The notes: generated from the sequence alone by a model not told the origin. DNA of 64,000 nucleotides from Gordonia asplenii (GCF_012933505.1 NZ_JABBNB010000014.1:106802-170801), one strand, 5' to 3'; counted from the first letter of the stretch, positions 42,816-51,949 are shown. Made by a program: numbers and translations.

Positions 42816-44057
42816 TCAGGCCGTCGTCGTGCACGACGTCGGCGGGCGCGCGCCGTGGAGCATGGTGGCGAGCCACTCGTAGCCGGCCATGTCGTCGCCG
42901 ATGTCGTGGTTACGACCGTCAAGCTTGCGGTAGGTCACGACCGTGCCCAGCTGGCAGGCTTGGCTGACGGCCGTGGTGGTCGACGACGCCGCGACGACGG
43001 GATCGGCGGTGCCCTGCGTGACGTACAGCGGGACGCTGCTTCGACGCTGTGGCAGCGAGTACGACTGCAGGACGTCGGTGAGCGCCGTTTGCGCGTCCGC
43101 TGAGTCTGGGATCACGTCGCCGGAACTTATTGCGTCCATGGCCTTTTGGCGGTTGGCATCGTCAGCGGCGTTGCACGACACCAGCAATGCGAGATTGTTC
43201 CTGGCCGACCCGCGGATGAAGTCCCAGCGGTTGAGGCTCGGATCAGACACCGACAGTCCGGTGATCAGCATCGGCATCAGCCACTCCTCGTGCGAAGTGT
43301 AACTGCCGTCCGATACCCGCCCGAGTCGTCGCAGGTTCACCGCGGGCGCCTGCGCCGACGCCGCGACCAGCTGCAGCTCGGAAGCGTACGCGGGTGCGAA
43401 TTCGGCTGCGGCCCAAGCGGCTTGGCCACCCTGCGAATGTCCGGCGGCCGCCCAACGGGTGCTGATGCGGCCGGGATACACCGCTCGCATCGCGCGCACC
43501 GCGTCGGCGAGGTTGTACGCCGCCGACCGTGGCTCCAAGTACGGGTGACGCGGGTTGTCGGCGGAGGCGTCGGTGCCGTCGGCGGCGATTCCCAGGCCCT
43601 GGTAGTCGATCAGCGCGACCGCGAAACCGTCCTTGAGAAGCATTGCGACAGGCGCGATCTGGCTCAGTGTCGCCGGATCGCGAGAGGGGCCGCAGTCCGG
43701 TGACAGTCCGGTGGTTCCATGGCCGATGGCGATCGTCGGCCAGCCGCCCGCCGGCGGAGTTCCGCTCGGAACGAAGAATGCTCCGGAGACCTTGGTCGGG
43801 GCCCCTGTCGCGCCGTCGGTCGAGCCGTAGACGGCGAGCTTGCCGCGGCCGAGGGAACCGGCGACGGTGTCGACGACGCGCGTCGGCCGGCCGGCCGCTT
43901 CCTGTGCCGCGGGCTGTTGGGGCGTGGTCAGCGGCGCGGCCAGCAGCTCGGTGGGTGGCGGCGCGTCGGGGGAGCATGAGGTGAGCGCTGAGCACGCGAG
44001 CGCAGCGGCCACGACAGCGGTGAGTAGCCCGGTCAAAGCCGGTCGACGATGGTGCAC
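42816..44057 (-). CDS. Secreted lipase family alpha/beta hydrolase
   Basis: 413 aa. Lipoprotein-type signal (TGLLTAVVAAALACSALTSC, Cys28), then a lipase (LIP, PF03583-like) domain with IAIGHGTTGLSPDCGPS, the nucleophile elbow AAGHSQGGQAAWA and later TQGTADPVV and GRNHDI segments supplying Asp and His. It is probably an exported esterase or lipase acting on host or environmental lipids; members are common in mycolic-acid bacteria. It is divergent from the acyltransferase gene, with a 15-bp palindrome between them. Confidence 0.86.
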   Translation of the reverse strand: MHHRRPALTGLLTAVVAAALACSALTSCSPDAPPPTELLAAPLTTPQQPAAQEAAGRPTRVVDTVAGSLGRGKLAVYGSTDGATGAPTKVSGAFFVPSGTPPAGGWPTIAIGHGTTGLSPDCGPSRDPATLSQIAPVAMLLKDGFAVALIDYQGLGIAADGTDASADNPRHPYLEPRSAAYNLADAVRAMRAVYPGRISTRWAAAGHSQGGQAAWAAAEFAPAYASELQLVAASAQAPAVNLRRLGRVSDGSYTSHEEWLMPMLITGLSVSDPSLNRWDFIRGSARNNLALLVSCNAADDANRQKAMDAISSGDVIPDSADAQTALTDVLQSYSLPQRRSSVPLYVTQGTADPVVAASSTTTAVSQACQLGTVVTYRKLDGRNHDIGDDMAGYEWLATMLHGARPPTSCTTTA

Positions 44058-44075
44058 CCACCTAGGATAGCGATC

Positions 44076-44090
44076 AGTGCATTATGCACT
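44076..44090. promoter_or_regulatory. Palindrome between lipase and acyltransferase genes
   Basis: AGTGCATTATGCACT is a perfect 7-1-7 palindrome, flanked more loosely by GATCA (44072-44076) and TGATC (44093-44097). It lies 18 bp upstream of the lipase ATG and about 65 bp upstream of the acyltransferase, in an AT-rich gap, so it may control either. The binding protein is unknown. Confidence 0.5.
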
Positions 44091-44153
44091 AGTGATCAAG
44101 AAAGTAATCAAGGCTATTGCCTGTCAACTTACTGATAGCGAATACTTCGCACG

Positions 44154-44744
44154 ATGAACTACGGTCCGCCCTTGTGGTTTTCGCGCCTCTACAGTCTTCC
44201 GCTGCTGCTCTTGGTGCGATTGGCGGGCATCGGCGACCTGGTCGAGCGCGAGTCGCGACGCTGGGTGCAATGCATGGGCGACAAGACCCTGCTCGACGCG
44301 TCGCCGAGGGACCGCTTCGCGGTGCTCGCCACTCGACTGCCGGAGTTCCGAAGTCTCATCCACTACCGGGCGCGCAACGTCTCCTTCTTCCTCCGCGTGC
44401 CCATGCGAATGCTGTTTCCCGGCGAAGCGACGCTCAAGTTCGGTTCGGAGAATATCGGCGTCGGACTGTTCGTGCAGCACGGGTTCGCGACTGGAATCGA
44501 CGCCGTGCGCATCGGCGAAGACTGCTGGATCAACCAGCAGGTCACCATCGGCAACACCACCAAGGGCAAGCCGACGATCGGTGATCGCGTGATCATCTGT
44601 GCGGGAGCAATGGTGCTGGGGCCGATCACGATCGGCGACGACGCGATCATCGGGGCAAATGCGACTGTCGTCACCGACGTGCCGCCGGGAGCGGTTTTCG
44701 TCAGCCCCGCCGCGGTTGAGCTGCGACGATCCGCCCACGACTGA
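44154..44744 (+). CDS. Serine acetyltransferase-like hexapeptide-repeat acyltransferase
   Basis: 196 aa. A helical N-terminal half is followed by a left-handed beta-helix with hexapeptide repeats (IGVGLFVQHGFATGIDAVRIGEDCWINQQVTIGNTTKGKPTIGDRVIICAGAMVLGPITIGDDAIIGANATVVTDVPPGAVFVSPAA), the CysE/WcaB-type layout. The usual catalytic His is present in the QHGF segment. In context with a glycan-type secreted protein and UDP-glucose dehydrogenase downstream, it could acetylate a polysaccharide rather than serine; this is inference. Confidence 0.8.
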   Translation: MNYGPPLWFSRLYSLPLLLLVRLAGIGDLVERESRRWVQCMGDKTLLDASPRDRFAVLATRLPEFRSLIHYRARNVSFFLRVPMRMLFPGEATLKFGSENIGVGLFVQHGFATGIDAVRIGEDCWINQQVTIGNTTKGKPTIGDRVIICAGAMVLGPITIGDDAIIGANATVVTDVPPGAVFVSPAAVELRRSAHD

Positions 44745-44791
44745 CGGGACCACACGCCGGCAGCGATGCCCGTACTAAACAGGGACCTAAC

Positions 44792-44809
44792 CGTCACCAT
44801 TCGGTGACG
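44792..44809. promoter_or_regulatory. 18-bp palindrome upstream of the PA14 protein gene
   Basis: CGTCACC (44792-44798) and GGTGACG (44803-44809) are perfect 7-bp arms around ATTC. It lies 48 bp after the acyltransferase stop and 80 bp before the next ATG. It could act as an operator or as a short terminator hairpin; there is no T tract. Confidence 0.4.
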
Positions 44810-44851
44810 TGTTGAGCGCGCTCACGGGCCGCGTCGTTGCCTATCTTCAAT

Positions 44852-44880
44852 CACTGAGATTTGATCGATAGTTCTCAGTG
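44852..44880 (+). promoter_or_regulatory. 5' leader stem-loop of the PA14 protein gene
   Basis: CACTGAGA (44852-44859) pairs perfectly with TCTCAGTG (44873-44880), 13-nt loop, and is directly followed by the AAGG ribosome site and ATG 44891. TATCTT at 44842-44847 could be a -10 box that starts the message at the base of the stem. The hairpin could protect the 5' end or limit ribosome access. Confidence 0.42.
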
Positions 44881-44890
44881 AAGGATTTCA

Positions 44891-46819
44891 ATGTCGGTGT
44901 GTGTGCGCGGTGCGCGGTTGTTTCCTGTTGTCGTCGTCGCGGTAATCGCGCTGTGCGCCAGCGTGATCGGTGTCGTCTTTCTCAATCCGGCGACGGCCCG
45001 GGCAGCCACTCTCCAGGCAGATCAGCTTACGGCGACGGGCACCGTCTATCCCTTCAACGACTCGACGGCGACCGGCGGCAAAGCGCTCACGCTGGCGGCG
45101 ACCGGCAGTGCCGTCAGCTATACCGAAACCACGCCGGCGTTGTCCGGCTTGAGTATTCGAGCACGCGGCGTCAACTGCACCGGCTGGCCGGTGATACAGG
45201 TGCTCGTCGACTCGACGGTTCGGACGACGATCACCGTCTCGTCGCGAACCTGGACCGACTACACCGCGAATGTGGCGATCCCGGCGGGAACGCACACCAT
45301 GATGGTGCGCTTCAGCAACGACTTCTCGTGGTTGCTGTGCGATCGCAACGTGGACATCAACACCATCACCGACATCCCAAGCGCCGCAACGACAACCACC
45401 CCGACGACCACGTCCACGACGACGCCGCCCGCAACGACGACACCGACGACAACACCCACCACGACACCCGCCACCACCACCCCGACGACAACACCTCCGA
45501 CCACCACCACCACGACCACGGCGACGACGACCACGACCACGCCCACAACGTCTGGCTGCCCGACGAACTCGTACCAGGCGCGCTATTTCAACAACACGAC
45601 GGCGTCCGGGCAGCCGGTGTATCAGGCATGCGGCTGGTCGGTGGGCGGCAACTTCGGCTCCGGCTCCCCTGCGACCGGCGTCAACGCGGCGGGGTATTCG
45701 ATCGAATACGTTGGCTCCCTTGAATTCCCAATCACGGGCCCGTATACGTTCGCGGCCGATACCGGCGACATGGGTGTCGCGGTGTGGCTCGACGGTGCCG
45801 GCGTGATGGATCATTCGGGCGCCGACAACTGGGGCCGCTACGAGCAGGTCCGGACGGTGCAGGCGGGCACCCACACCGTGCGTGTCGTCGTATCGAATAC
45901 GTCTGGGACGGCGATCGAGAACTTCTCCGTCTCACAGGCCACCCAGGGCACCAAGACCTCTGACGGCCGCTACTTCGCGGCGAACTCGTTCTGGAACACT
46001 CCGATCCCGGCGTCGTCGACGGTCGATTCACGTAGCACGACGTGGATCAACGCGCTGCTGACCAACTCGGCGATCACCCAGATCTCGCTGAACCAGAACG
46101 CGTGGAGCACACCGATTTATCGGGCGCCGGCGGGAACCCCCACGCAAGCGATCCGAATCACCAACTCCAACAAGACGGTCTCGGTGCCGTACCTGTCGTC
46201 GTATGCGCCGAGTCCCGACGCCGATTCGCACCTCGTCGTGATCGATCAGGCCACCGGTTGCCTCTACGAGTTCCAGAGTTTCTCGGCGAACTCGCGCACC
46301 GCGATCGCTCATGCGAGCTATCACGCCTACACCGGTTCGGGCGGGCACGCCAGTGGCCCCGCGCATGCGGGTGGCGAGTTCTCCTACGTCGCGGGCATGA
46401 TCACGCCCACCGACGTCGCCTCCGGAGTCATCTCCCACGCCCTGCGCATCGCCATCCCGCAGACCAGCGGGCTGTTCGCGTACCCGGGTACCCGCTCGGA
46501 CGGCACCAATTCGGCGGGCATGCCGCAGGGCACCCGGATCCGGCTCAGCCCGTCGCTGAACCTCGACGCCCTGGGACTGACGCCGTTCCAGAAGATGGTC
46601 GCCGTGGCTATGCGCGACTACGGCGCATACGTCGCCGACACGTCGTCGGCGTTCTCGATCTATGCCGAGAGCACCATCGACGGCAGCACCTACAGTCAGA
46701 CGCTCGGCAACCTGCCGAAGTCACTGATCGGACAGCTGCAGGCGCTCGACTCGCAGATCAGCTCGACCAGTGTGCAACTCGACTCGGCGTCGGACACCAC
46801 CTGTGCACAGCAGGGCTGA
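44891..46819 (+). CDS. Large secreted protein with CBM-like domain, Thr-rich linker and PA14-like domain
   Basis: 642 aa. Signal peptide through NPATARA near residue 37. Residues about 40-155 form a beta-sandwich resembling Ca-dependent carbohydrate-binding modules (VNCTGWPVIQVLVDSTVRTTITVSSRTWTDYTANVAIPAGTH). A Thr/Pro linker follows at about 163-218. Residues about 220-345 look PA14-like (SYQARYFNNTTASGQPVYQACGW... GPYTFAADTGDMGVAVWLDG). The C-terminal 290 residues (FWNTPIPASSTVD; HASGPAHAGGEFSYVAGMI; LDALGLTPFQKMVAVAMRDYGAYVAD) form a conserved secreted domain of unknown activity. It probably binds or acts on extracellular glycan. Confidence 0.78.
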   Translation: MSVCVRGARLFPVVVVAVIALCASVIGVVFLNPATARAATLQADQLTATGTVYPFNDSTATGGKALTLAATGSAVSYTETTPALSGLSIRARGVNCTGWPVIQVLVDSTVRTTITVSSRTWTDYTANVAIPAGTHTMMVRFSNDFSWLLCDRNVDINTITDIPSAATTTTPTTTSTTTPPATTTPTTTPTTTPATTTPTTTPPTTTTTTTATTTTTTPTTSGCPTNSYQARYFNNTTASGQPVYQACGWSVGGNFGSGSPATGVNAAGYSIEYVGSLEFPITGPYTFAADTGDMGVAVWLDGAGVMDHSGADNWGRYEQVRTVQAGTHTVRVVVSNTSGTAIENFSVSQATQGTKTSDGRYFAANSFWNTPIPASSTVDSRSTTWINALLTNSAITQISLNQNAWSTPIYRAPAGTPTQAIRITNSNKTVSVPYLSSYAPSPDADSHLVVIDQATGCLYEFQSFSANSRTAIAHASYHAYTGSGGHASGPAHAGGEFSYVAGMITPTDVASGVISHALRIAIPQTSGLFAYPGTRSDGTNSAGMPQGTRIRLSPSLNLDALGLTPFQKMVAVAMRDYGAYVADTSSAFSIYAESTIDGSTYSQTLGNLPKSLIGQLQALDSQISSTSVQLDSASDTTCAQQG

Positions 46820-46821
46820 CG

Positions 46822-46929
46822 TCAGACGAGCCACCAGATGAGAAGACCGATCGCCACCCAGAACAACAGTGCCAGAACAATCGCGACGTAGAGGCCCCGG
46901 AAGAAGGTGCCACGCGTCTCACCAGCCAC
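46822..46929 (-). CDS. Possible small single-helix membrane protein
   Basis: A 35-codon frame not overlapping other genes: GTG 46929, then AGETRGTFFRGLYVAIVLAL and a Trp-rich hydrophobic end IGLLIWWLV. The hydrophobic segment would make one membrane helix. The open frame continues upstream to about 46998 without an ATG, so the start is uncertain. The rest of 46820-47168 holds only the dcd promoter region. Function unknown. Confidence 0.38.
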   Translation of the reverse strand: MAGETRGTFFRGLYVAIVLALLFWVAIGLLIWWLV

Positions 46930-47168
46930 TTTCGGCTTGGTGAGGCGGGTTCGGTCGTGTGTTCGGATGATCGCTCCTGACGACGTGGTCTTCTCAGTAT
47001 GAGGTATGCGTCACACTGAATCTAGACGAGTCTGTGAAACCGTCATGTTTGAGGGAAGACGGTAGCAGGCGTCCGCGACGGCTCATCGGCGTGCACGGGT
47101 CGCCGTGACGTGCGTGCACGGTCCTAACGTGCGCGGGGGCGTCTGCGGCGTCCGATACGCTGTCGGGC

Positions 47169-47753
47169 GTGCTGCTCTCTGACCGCGACATCCGCGCCGA
47201 GATCGCCGCGGGCGCGCTGGCGATCGACCCCTACGACGCCGCTCTGGTGCAACCGTCGAGCGTCGACGTTCGCCTCGACGGACTGTTTCGAGTGTTCAAC
47301 AACACGCGCTACACGCATATCGATCCGGCGCAGCGCCAGGACGAGCTGACGTCCCTGGTCGAACCGGCCGACGGTGAACCGTTCGTCCTGCATCCGGGCG
47401 AGTTCGTCTTGGGTTCGACGCTGGAGGTGTGCACGCTTCCCGACGATCTGGCCGGTCGACTGGAGGGCAAATCTTCACTCGGGCGCCTGGGGCTGCTGAC
47501 GCATTCGACGGCGGGCTTCATCGACCCGGGCTTCTCAGGTCACATCACCCTCGAGTTGTCGAATGTGGCGAATCTGCCCATCACGCTGTGGCCGGGAATG
47601 AAGATCGGCCAGCTGTGCCTGATCCGCCTGTCCTCACCGGCCGAACATCCGTATGGCAGCGACGCTGTCGGATCGAAGTATCAAGGGCAACGCGGACCGA
47701 CGCCGTCGAAGGCCTATCTGAACTTCACGCAACCGGATTCCGCGCAGAGTTAA
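47169..47753 (+). CDS. dcd: dCTP deaminase
   Basis: 194 aa. Family features: [12 protein letters not shown] start, [30 protein letters not shown], and the core [38 protein letters not shown] with the catalytic Glu in the last segment, then [10 protein letters not shown] and [11 protein letters not shown]. The M. tuberculosis homologue is bifunctional (dCTP to dUMP). GTG start; TACGCT at 47156-47161 suggests a leaderless message. Adjacent UDP-glucose dehydrogenase mirrors the Rv0321-Rv0322 order. Confidence 0.94.
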   Translation: MLLSDRDIRAEIAAGALAIDPYDAALVQPSSVDVRLDGLFRVFNNTRYTHIDPAQRQDELTSLVEPADGEPFVLHPGEFVLGSTLEVCTLPDDLAGRLEGKSSLGRLGLLTHSTAGFIDPGFSGHITLELSNVANLPITLWPGMKIGQLCLIRLSSPAEHPYGSDAVGSKYQGQRGPTPSKAYLNFTQPDSAQS

Positions 47754-47860
47754 CGGCGGTCGACGGGGACGCCAACGGCAACCTTGTGCGCCAACAGCAT
47801 TCACTTCGACGCCATGTCCGGGCCGCTGCGATGACAAGCTGACCGCGTAGTCAGTTGGTT

Positions 47861-49270
47861 ATGAAGGTGACAGTGATCGGATGCGGATATCTCGGTGCCA
47901 CTCACGCGGCCTGCATGGCCGAGTTGGGGCACGATGTCCTCGGTGTCGACACCGAGGACGCCAAGATCGCGAGCCTCTCCCGCGGCGAGGTGCCGTTCTT
48001 CGAGCCGGGGCTCTCAGATGTGTTGCGCCGCAACATCGATGCCGGACGATTGCGGTTCACCACCGACTACGACGAGGCCGCGGCTCATGCGTCGGTGCAC
48101 TTTCTGGGCGTCGGAACGCCACAACAGCAACGTTCGCACGGAGCCGACCTCAGCCAGGTGTTCGGAGCAGTCGAGTCGCTGGTGACGCGGTTGCACGGGG
48201 AACATCTCATCGTCGGTAAGTCGACGGTGCCGGTGGGTACCGCGGCCGAACTGAGTCGTCGGATCGCGGTACTGACCGCGGGTGATGAGGCGACGAGTAT
48301 CGAGTTGGCGTGGAATCCGGAATTCCTCCGCGAGGGTTTCGCCGTGGAAGACACCCTCGCGCCCGACCGGATCGTGCTCGGCGTCGACCCGGCCCGGACC
48401 GACTCCAAAGCCGAGGGCGTGCTCGGCGAGCTGTATCGGGAGATCTTCGAAGCCGGGGTGCCCTTCGTTCGAACCGATTGGCCCACAGCCGAATTGGTGA
48501 AGGTATCGGCCAATGCGTTCCTCGCGACCAAGATCTCGTTCATCAATGCGGTCAGCGAGCTGTGTGAGGTCGTCGGCGGCGACATCTCCACGCTGGCCGA
48601 TGCCATCGGCTACGACGCCCGCATCGGACGGCGATTCCTCAACGCGGGCTTGGGTTTCGGCGGCGGTTGCCTGCCCAAAGACATCCGTGCCTTCGTCGCC
48701 CGCGCCGAGGAGCTGGGTGTCGGCGACAGTCTGGCCTTCCTGCGCGAGGTGGACGCGGTCAACATGCGACGCCGGACCGCGATGGTGGAACTCATCGAGA
48801 ATGCTTGCGGTGGAAGCGTTCTGGGTGCCAACGTGGCAGTTCTGGGTGCGGCGTTCAAGCCGGAGAGCGACGATGTCCGGGATTCGCCCGCACTCAACGT
48901 CGCAGGCCAGTTGGCGCTGCGGGGGGCGCGCGTCACGGTGTTCGATCCCAAGGCGATGGGCAATGCCGGCAAGCTGTATCCGACCCTGCGGTTCGCCGAA
49001 TCGGCGGCCGCCGCGGCCGCATCCGCCGACGTCGTGGTGGTCGCCACCGAATGGGCCGAGTTCGTGCACATGGCACCCGAAGAACTCGCCTCGACCGTCG
49101 CACGACGAGTTATCATCGATGGCCGGCGTTGCTTGAACCCGGAGACGTGGCGGGCAGCGGGGTGGCGATATCTGGCCATCGGCAGCCGCTCGGAGCCGGT
49201 TCTGACCGATAGGCAGGCCGGTTTGTTAAGGAAAACAAGCAGTTCGAGATCGACAGGCATGTTAGTTTAA
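47861..49270 (+). CDS. udgA: UDP-glucose 6-dehydrogenase
   Basis: 469 aa. N-terminal Rossmann domain with GCGYLGATHAACMAELGHDVLGVD, central helix and catalytic region with GLGFGGGCLPKDIRAF (the GFGGxCxxKD Cys motif), and C-terminal UDP-binding domain (VAVLGAAFKPESDDVRDSPALNVAG). It oxidises UDP-glucose to UDP-glucuronate with two NAD+, supplying polysaccharide precursors. ATG 47861 is chosen; TTG 47855 is two codons upstream. It follows dcd as in M. tuberculosis (Rv0322). The C-terminus has an about 25-residue extra tail. Confidence 0.92.
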   Translation: MKVTVIGCGYLGATHAACMAELGHDVLGVDTEDAKIASLSRGEVPFFEPGLSDVLRRNIDAGRLRFTTDYDEAAAHASVHFLGVGTPQQQRSHGADLSQVFGAVESLVTRLHGEHLIVGKSTVPVGTAAELSRRIAVLTAGDEATSIELAWNPEFLREGFAVEDTLAPDRIVLGVDPARTDSKAEGVLGELYREIFEAGVPFVRTDWPTAELVKVSANAFLATKISFINAVSELCEVVGGDISTLADAIGYDARIGRRFLNAGLGFGGGCLPKDIRAFVARAEELGVGDSLAFLREVDAVNMRRRTAMVELIENACGGSVLGANVAVLGAAFKPESDDVRDSPALNVAGQLALRGARVTVFDPKAMGNAGKLYPTLRFAESAAAAAASADVVVVATEWAEFVHMAPEELASTVARRVIIDGRRCLNPETWRAAGWRYLAIGSRSEPVLTDRQAGLLRKTSSSRSTGMLV

Positions 49271-49273
49271 GGC

Positions 49274-50113
49274 ATGGCCCCAGTGCTCCCACCGAACTCG
49301 ACGCCGCGCGCGCGGCGTGGAGTTCTCGGTGCGGACACCGCCGTCGCCGACGACGTCGCACTGATGACCTACCTGGTCAGCGCCGGTCGCGTGGCCAAGC
49401 CGGAGAACGAGCAGTGGCACGATGAACTCCTGCGACTCGTCGCGCAGGCGCGACGCAATCTGGCGCGTTCGGAAGGGACATTCGTCATGGGACACACCCA
49501 TGTGCGACTGTTCCGTGTCACGCGCGACGATGTGATCTCGGCCGCCGGGAGCGGCTCTCGGCATCGCACCGGCGTCGTCGAGCCCGACGACCCGCCGACG
49601 GTGCCGTTCGCCGTGTCGGCGCACCACGTACTGGCCTCCCATCCGGAGTTCACGCCGCGCAGCTCGATCCCTCGCGGCCGGATGCCCACGCCCGCGGATC
49701 TGGAGCCGTTGCCGAGCGAGATCCGCCAGCCGATCCCGAAAGTCAAGACCATTCCGACCACACCGTCGCGGGTGGTCTTGGCGGCGGCGTCGGCGTTGCT
49801 GGTGGCCGCCGTCGGCACCGTGCTCATCGCGGCCTGGACGCCCGAGTCGGAGCCGGTGACGCAGAACGTCGCGGCAACCCACAGCCAGGTGCCCGCGCTG
49901 GCCATCCCCACCACCGAGGTCACCGCGAAGGCGCAGGACGTTTCGATGGCCCGACGTCCGGCGGCGTCGTATGTCGCGCCCCCGCCGAAGATCACCCCGA
50001 AGGCGACCGTGCCCGACACGAGTACACGGCGCAAGACGTCGGCACCCAAACGCCAGCATCGACGCACCCTCCCGAATCCGATTCCGGGACTCCCGCCGAT
50101 CAGACTGCCCTAA
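49274..50113 (+). CDS. Hypothetical membrane-anchored protein
   Basis: 279 aa, not recognised. The N-terminal part (residues about 25-160) is soluble and partly helical (DVALMTYLVSAGRVAKPENEQWHDELLRLVAQARRNLAR). One membrane helix near residues 175-195 (VVLAAASALLVAAVGTVLIAAW) is followed by a Pro/Lys/Arg-rich tail that would be outside the membrane, ending IPGLPPIRLP. It starts 4 bp after the UDP-glucose dehydrogenase stop and is probably cotranscribed. A cell-envelope role is plausible only from context. Confidence 0.66.
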   Translation: MAPVLPPNSTPRARRGVLGADTAVADDVALMTYLVSAGRVAKPENEQWHDELLRLVAQARRNLARSEGTFVMGHTHVRLFRVTRDDVISAAGSGSRHRTGVVEPDDPPTVPFAVSAHHVLASHPEFTPRSSIPRGRMPTPADLEPLPSEIRQPIPKVKTIPTTPSRVVLAAASALLVAAVGTVLIAAWTPESEPVTQNVAATHSQVPALAIPTTEVTAKAQDVSMARRPAASYVAPPPKITPKATVPDTSTRRKTSAPKRQHRRTLPNPIPGLPPIRLP

Positions 50114-50149
50114 GAGGCGCTGATCAGTGCAGACGGTCGACCGCCCCCA

Positions 50150-50525
50150 CCGTTGGTTGAGCCGGGCCGGAGCGTTAGCGAAGGCCCGTGTCGAAACCAC
50201 GCAAGCCCACGCTGCCAACGCACCAAACACCTAGCGGCAGTTGGTAACTCGTCTCACCGTGGTTTCGACTCGGGCGCGTCTCGCTTCGCTCGTCGGGCCC
50301 GGCTCAACCGGCGGGGGCTGGTGCGGTGGTTTCGACTCGGGCGCGTCTCGCTTCGCTCGTCGGGCCCGGCTCAACCGGCGGGGGAGGCGCGGTGGTTTCG
50401 ACTCGGGCGCGTCTCGCTTCGCTCGTCGGGCCCGGCTCAACCGGCGGAGGAGGCGCGTCTCGCTGCGCTCGTCGGGCCCGGCTCAACCGGCGGGGGAGGC
50501 GCGGTGGTTTCGACTCGGGCGTGGC
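50150..50525. repeat. Cluster of palindromic GC-rich intergenic repeats
   Basis: About 66-bp units starting GGTTTCGACTCGGGCGCG begin near 50261, 50328 and 50394, with a truncated unit at about 50455 and a last start near 50506. Each contains TCGCTTCGCTCGTCGGGC and CCCGGCTCAACCGGCGG. An inverted, degenerate copy lies at 50153-50199 (GGTTGAGCCGGGCC ... TGTCGAAACC), so the ends can pair. No real gene is present in 50114-50525; open frames here repeat the same RARLASLVGPGS-like peptide. Likely a REP-type element cluster. Confidence 0.8.
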
Positions 50526-51284
50526 TCAGTCCGACGTCGCGCTCTCGTTGCGGCTGGCTTCGAGGTATTGACTGAGCTGGCGGGCCATGTCCCGATCGAG
50601 CGCGCGGTTGAGCATGTTGTGCGACGACACCATCCCGGCTTGCCTCAGTTCGCTGAGAATCTCTGTGGCCCACTGTGATTCGCTCTCGGTCTCGGGGAGC
50701 CAGCCGTCCGTGTACTGGTCGGTGATGGCGCGTCGGCCCGACGAGATCAGTGTCGCGGCGATGTCGCTCATCTGCGCGTCCACGCGACCGTGTACTTCGA
50801 TGATGCCGCTGAGGGCGATGCCGAGTTTCACCAGTCGCGAGTACGCGAAGATGGTGTCGGCGTCGTTGACCCGGTAGGCCGGCGGCGAGGCGTTGGGGAT
50901 GGGGTCGAGCAGTCCGAAATCGACGAGCCGCTGCATCTGCGCGGGGTTGCCGGTGTTGAGCAGTTCTTTGAGGTCGGCCGCGCTCATCGTGGTCGACGTC
51001 GACGACGACCACGGCTCGGTGACCACTTCGTTGAGGCCGAGAACGTCGGCGAGATCGTCGCCGCGCTGCATGCCGAGCAGGAAGTCGCTGATGTGGCGGA
51101 TCGTGAACCCTCGCTTGAGCAGGTTGTTGATCACCTTGAGTCGCGACAGGTGGGCATCGGTGTAGATGGCGATGCGCCCACGCTTCATCGGGCGCTGCAG
51201 TAGGCCACGGTCCTGATATCCGCGTACGTTGCGCGTGGTGGTGCCCGCGGCACGTGCCAGGTCGTCGATGCGGTACTCGGTCAT
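50526..51284 (-). CDS. MerR family transcriptional regulator
   Basis: 252 aa. The N-terminal MerR winged HTH (YRIDDLARAAGTTTRNVRGYQDRGLLQRPMKRGRIAIYTDAHLSRLKVINNLLKRGFTIRHISDFL) is followed by a large C-terminal domain of about 170 residues, longer than classic MerR, with no clustered Cys. ATG 51284 gives a 9-nt spacing to GAGAAG; ATG 51293 would put the site too close. Ligand and target are unknown; there is no evident divergent partner. Confidence 0.88.
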   Translation of the reverse strand: MTEYRIDDLARAAGTTTRNVRGYQDRGLLQRPMKRGRIAIYTDAHLSRLKVINNLLKRGFTIRHISDFLLGMQRGDDLADVLGLNEVVTEPWSSSTSTTMSAADLKELLNTGNPAQMQRLVDFGLLDPIPNASPPAYRVNDADTIFAYSRLVKLGIALSGIIEVHGRVDAQMSDIAATLISSGRRAITDQYTDGWLPETESESQWATEILSELRQAGMVSSHNMLNRALDRDMARQLSQYLEASRNESATSD

Positions 51285-51331
51285 GACAGCCATCTTCTCA
51301 GGTCGGCGACAGACGATGCGGGCCGAAGGCG

Positions 51332-51940
51332 CTACCCGACTCGTGTGGCGGGCGCCAACCCCCGCGCGACTAATGCGATGACGCCCTCGTAGTTCGTTTC
51401 GGCGTCGAGCATCTCCGGGAGTCCGCCGCTGAGCTCGAGCGACATCGCGCCGTGGACGCAGGACCAGACCTCCAGGGCGATGCCGTGCGGATCACCGTCG
51501 CGGATCACCCCGCCGAGCTGGCCGTAACGGATCACCTCGGCCAGGACGAGGAAGGATTCGTGAGCGATCTGCGCGTCGGGCTGGCAGTCCTTGGCGAACA
51601 TCAGCGCGTACAGCGTCGGATTGGCCAGCGCGAATCGGCGATACCCGCGGCCGCAGGCGGCGAGGCGTCGTGCGGGATCGTCGTCGGAGGCTGCGATGGT
51701 CGCCGCGAATTCGCGAAATCCGTCGGTGACGACGGCGTTGAGCAGGCCCTCCTTGCCGTCGAAGTGGTTGTAGACGCCCATCGGCGCAACCCCCGCGGCC
51801 GACGCGACGGCCCGTACGGTCAGCCCCGCCTGTCCGTTCTCTTCGAGGATTCGACGCCCGGCGGCGATCAGTGACGACCGGATCTGGGCGGCTGGTGTGC
51901 GGGGCGCGCCGCCGCGCGTGGCTTGACGTTCGTCGGACAT
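51332..51940 (-). CDS. TetR family repressor of the adjacent MFS efflux gene
   Basis: 202 aa. The N-terminal HTH (RSSLIAAGRRILEENGQAGLTVRAVASAAGVAPMGVYNHFDGKEGLLNAV) is followed by a TetR_C-like helical ligand domain (GRGYRRFALANPTLYALMFAKD). It is divergent from a DHA2 efflux pump with matching 20-bp palindromes in the gap, so it most likely represses both genes and is released by a pump substrate, like LfrR/LfrA. ATG 51940 fits better than 51949. Confidence 0.88.
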   Translation of the reverse strand: MSDERQATRGGAPRTPAAQIRSSLIAAGRRILEENGQAGLTVRAVASAAGVAPMGVYNHFDGKEGLLNAVVTDGFREFAATIAASDDDPARRLAACGRGYRRFALANPTLYALMFAKDCQPDAQIAHESFLVLAEVIRYGQLGGVIRDGDPHGIALEVWSCVHGAMSLELSGGLPEMLDAETNYEGVIALVARGLAPATRVG

Positions 51941-51949
51941 GTGCCTCAC

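Noticed and set aside
45259..45546. Minus-strand frame rich in Val (MGVVVVVVAVVVVVVV)
   Set aside because: It is the complement of the Thr-rich linker codons of the secreted protein, not a membrane protein.
50150..50525. CRISPR or insertion sequence
   Set aside because: No unique spacers, transposase or terminal repeats; the units are tandem and inverted copies of one palindrome.
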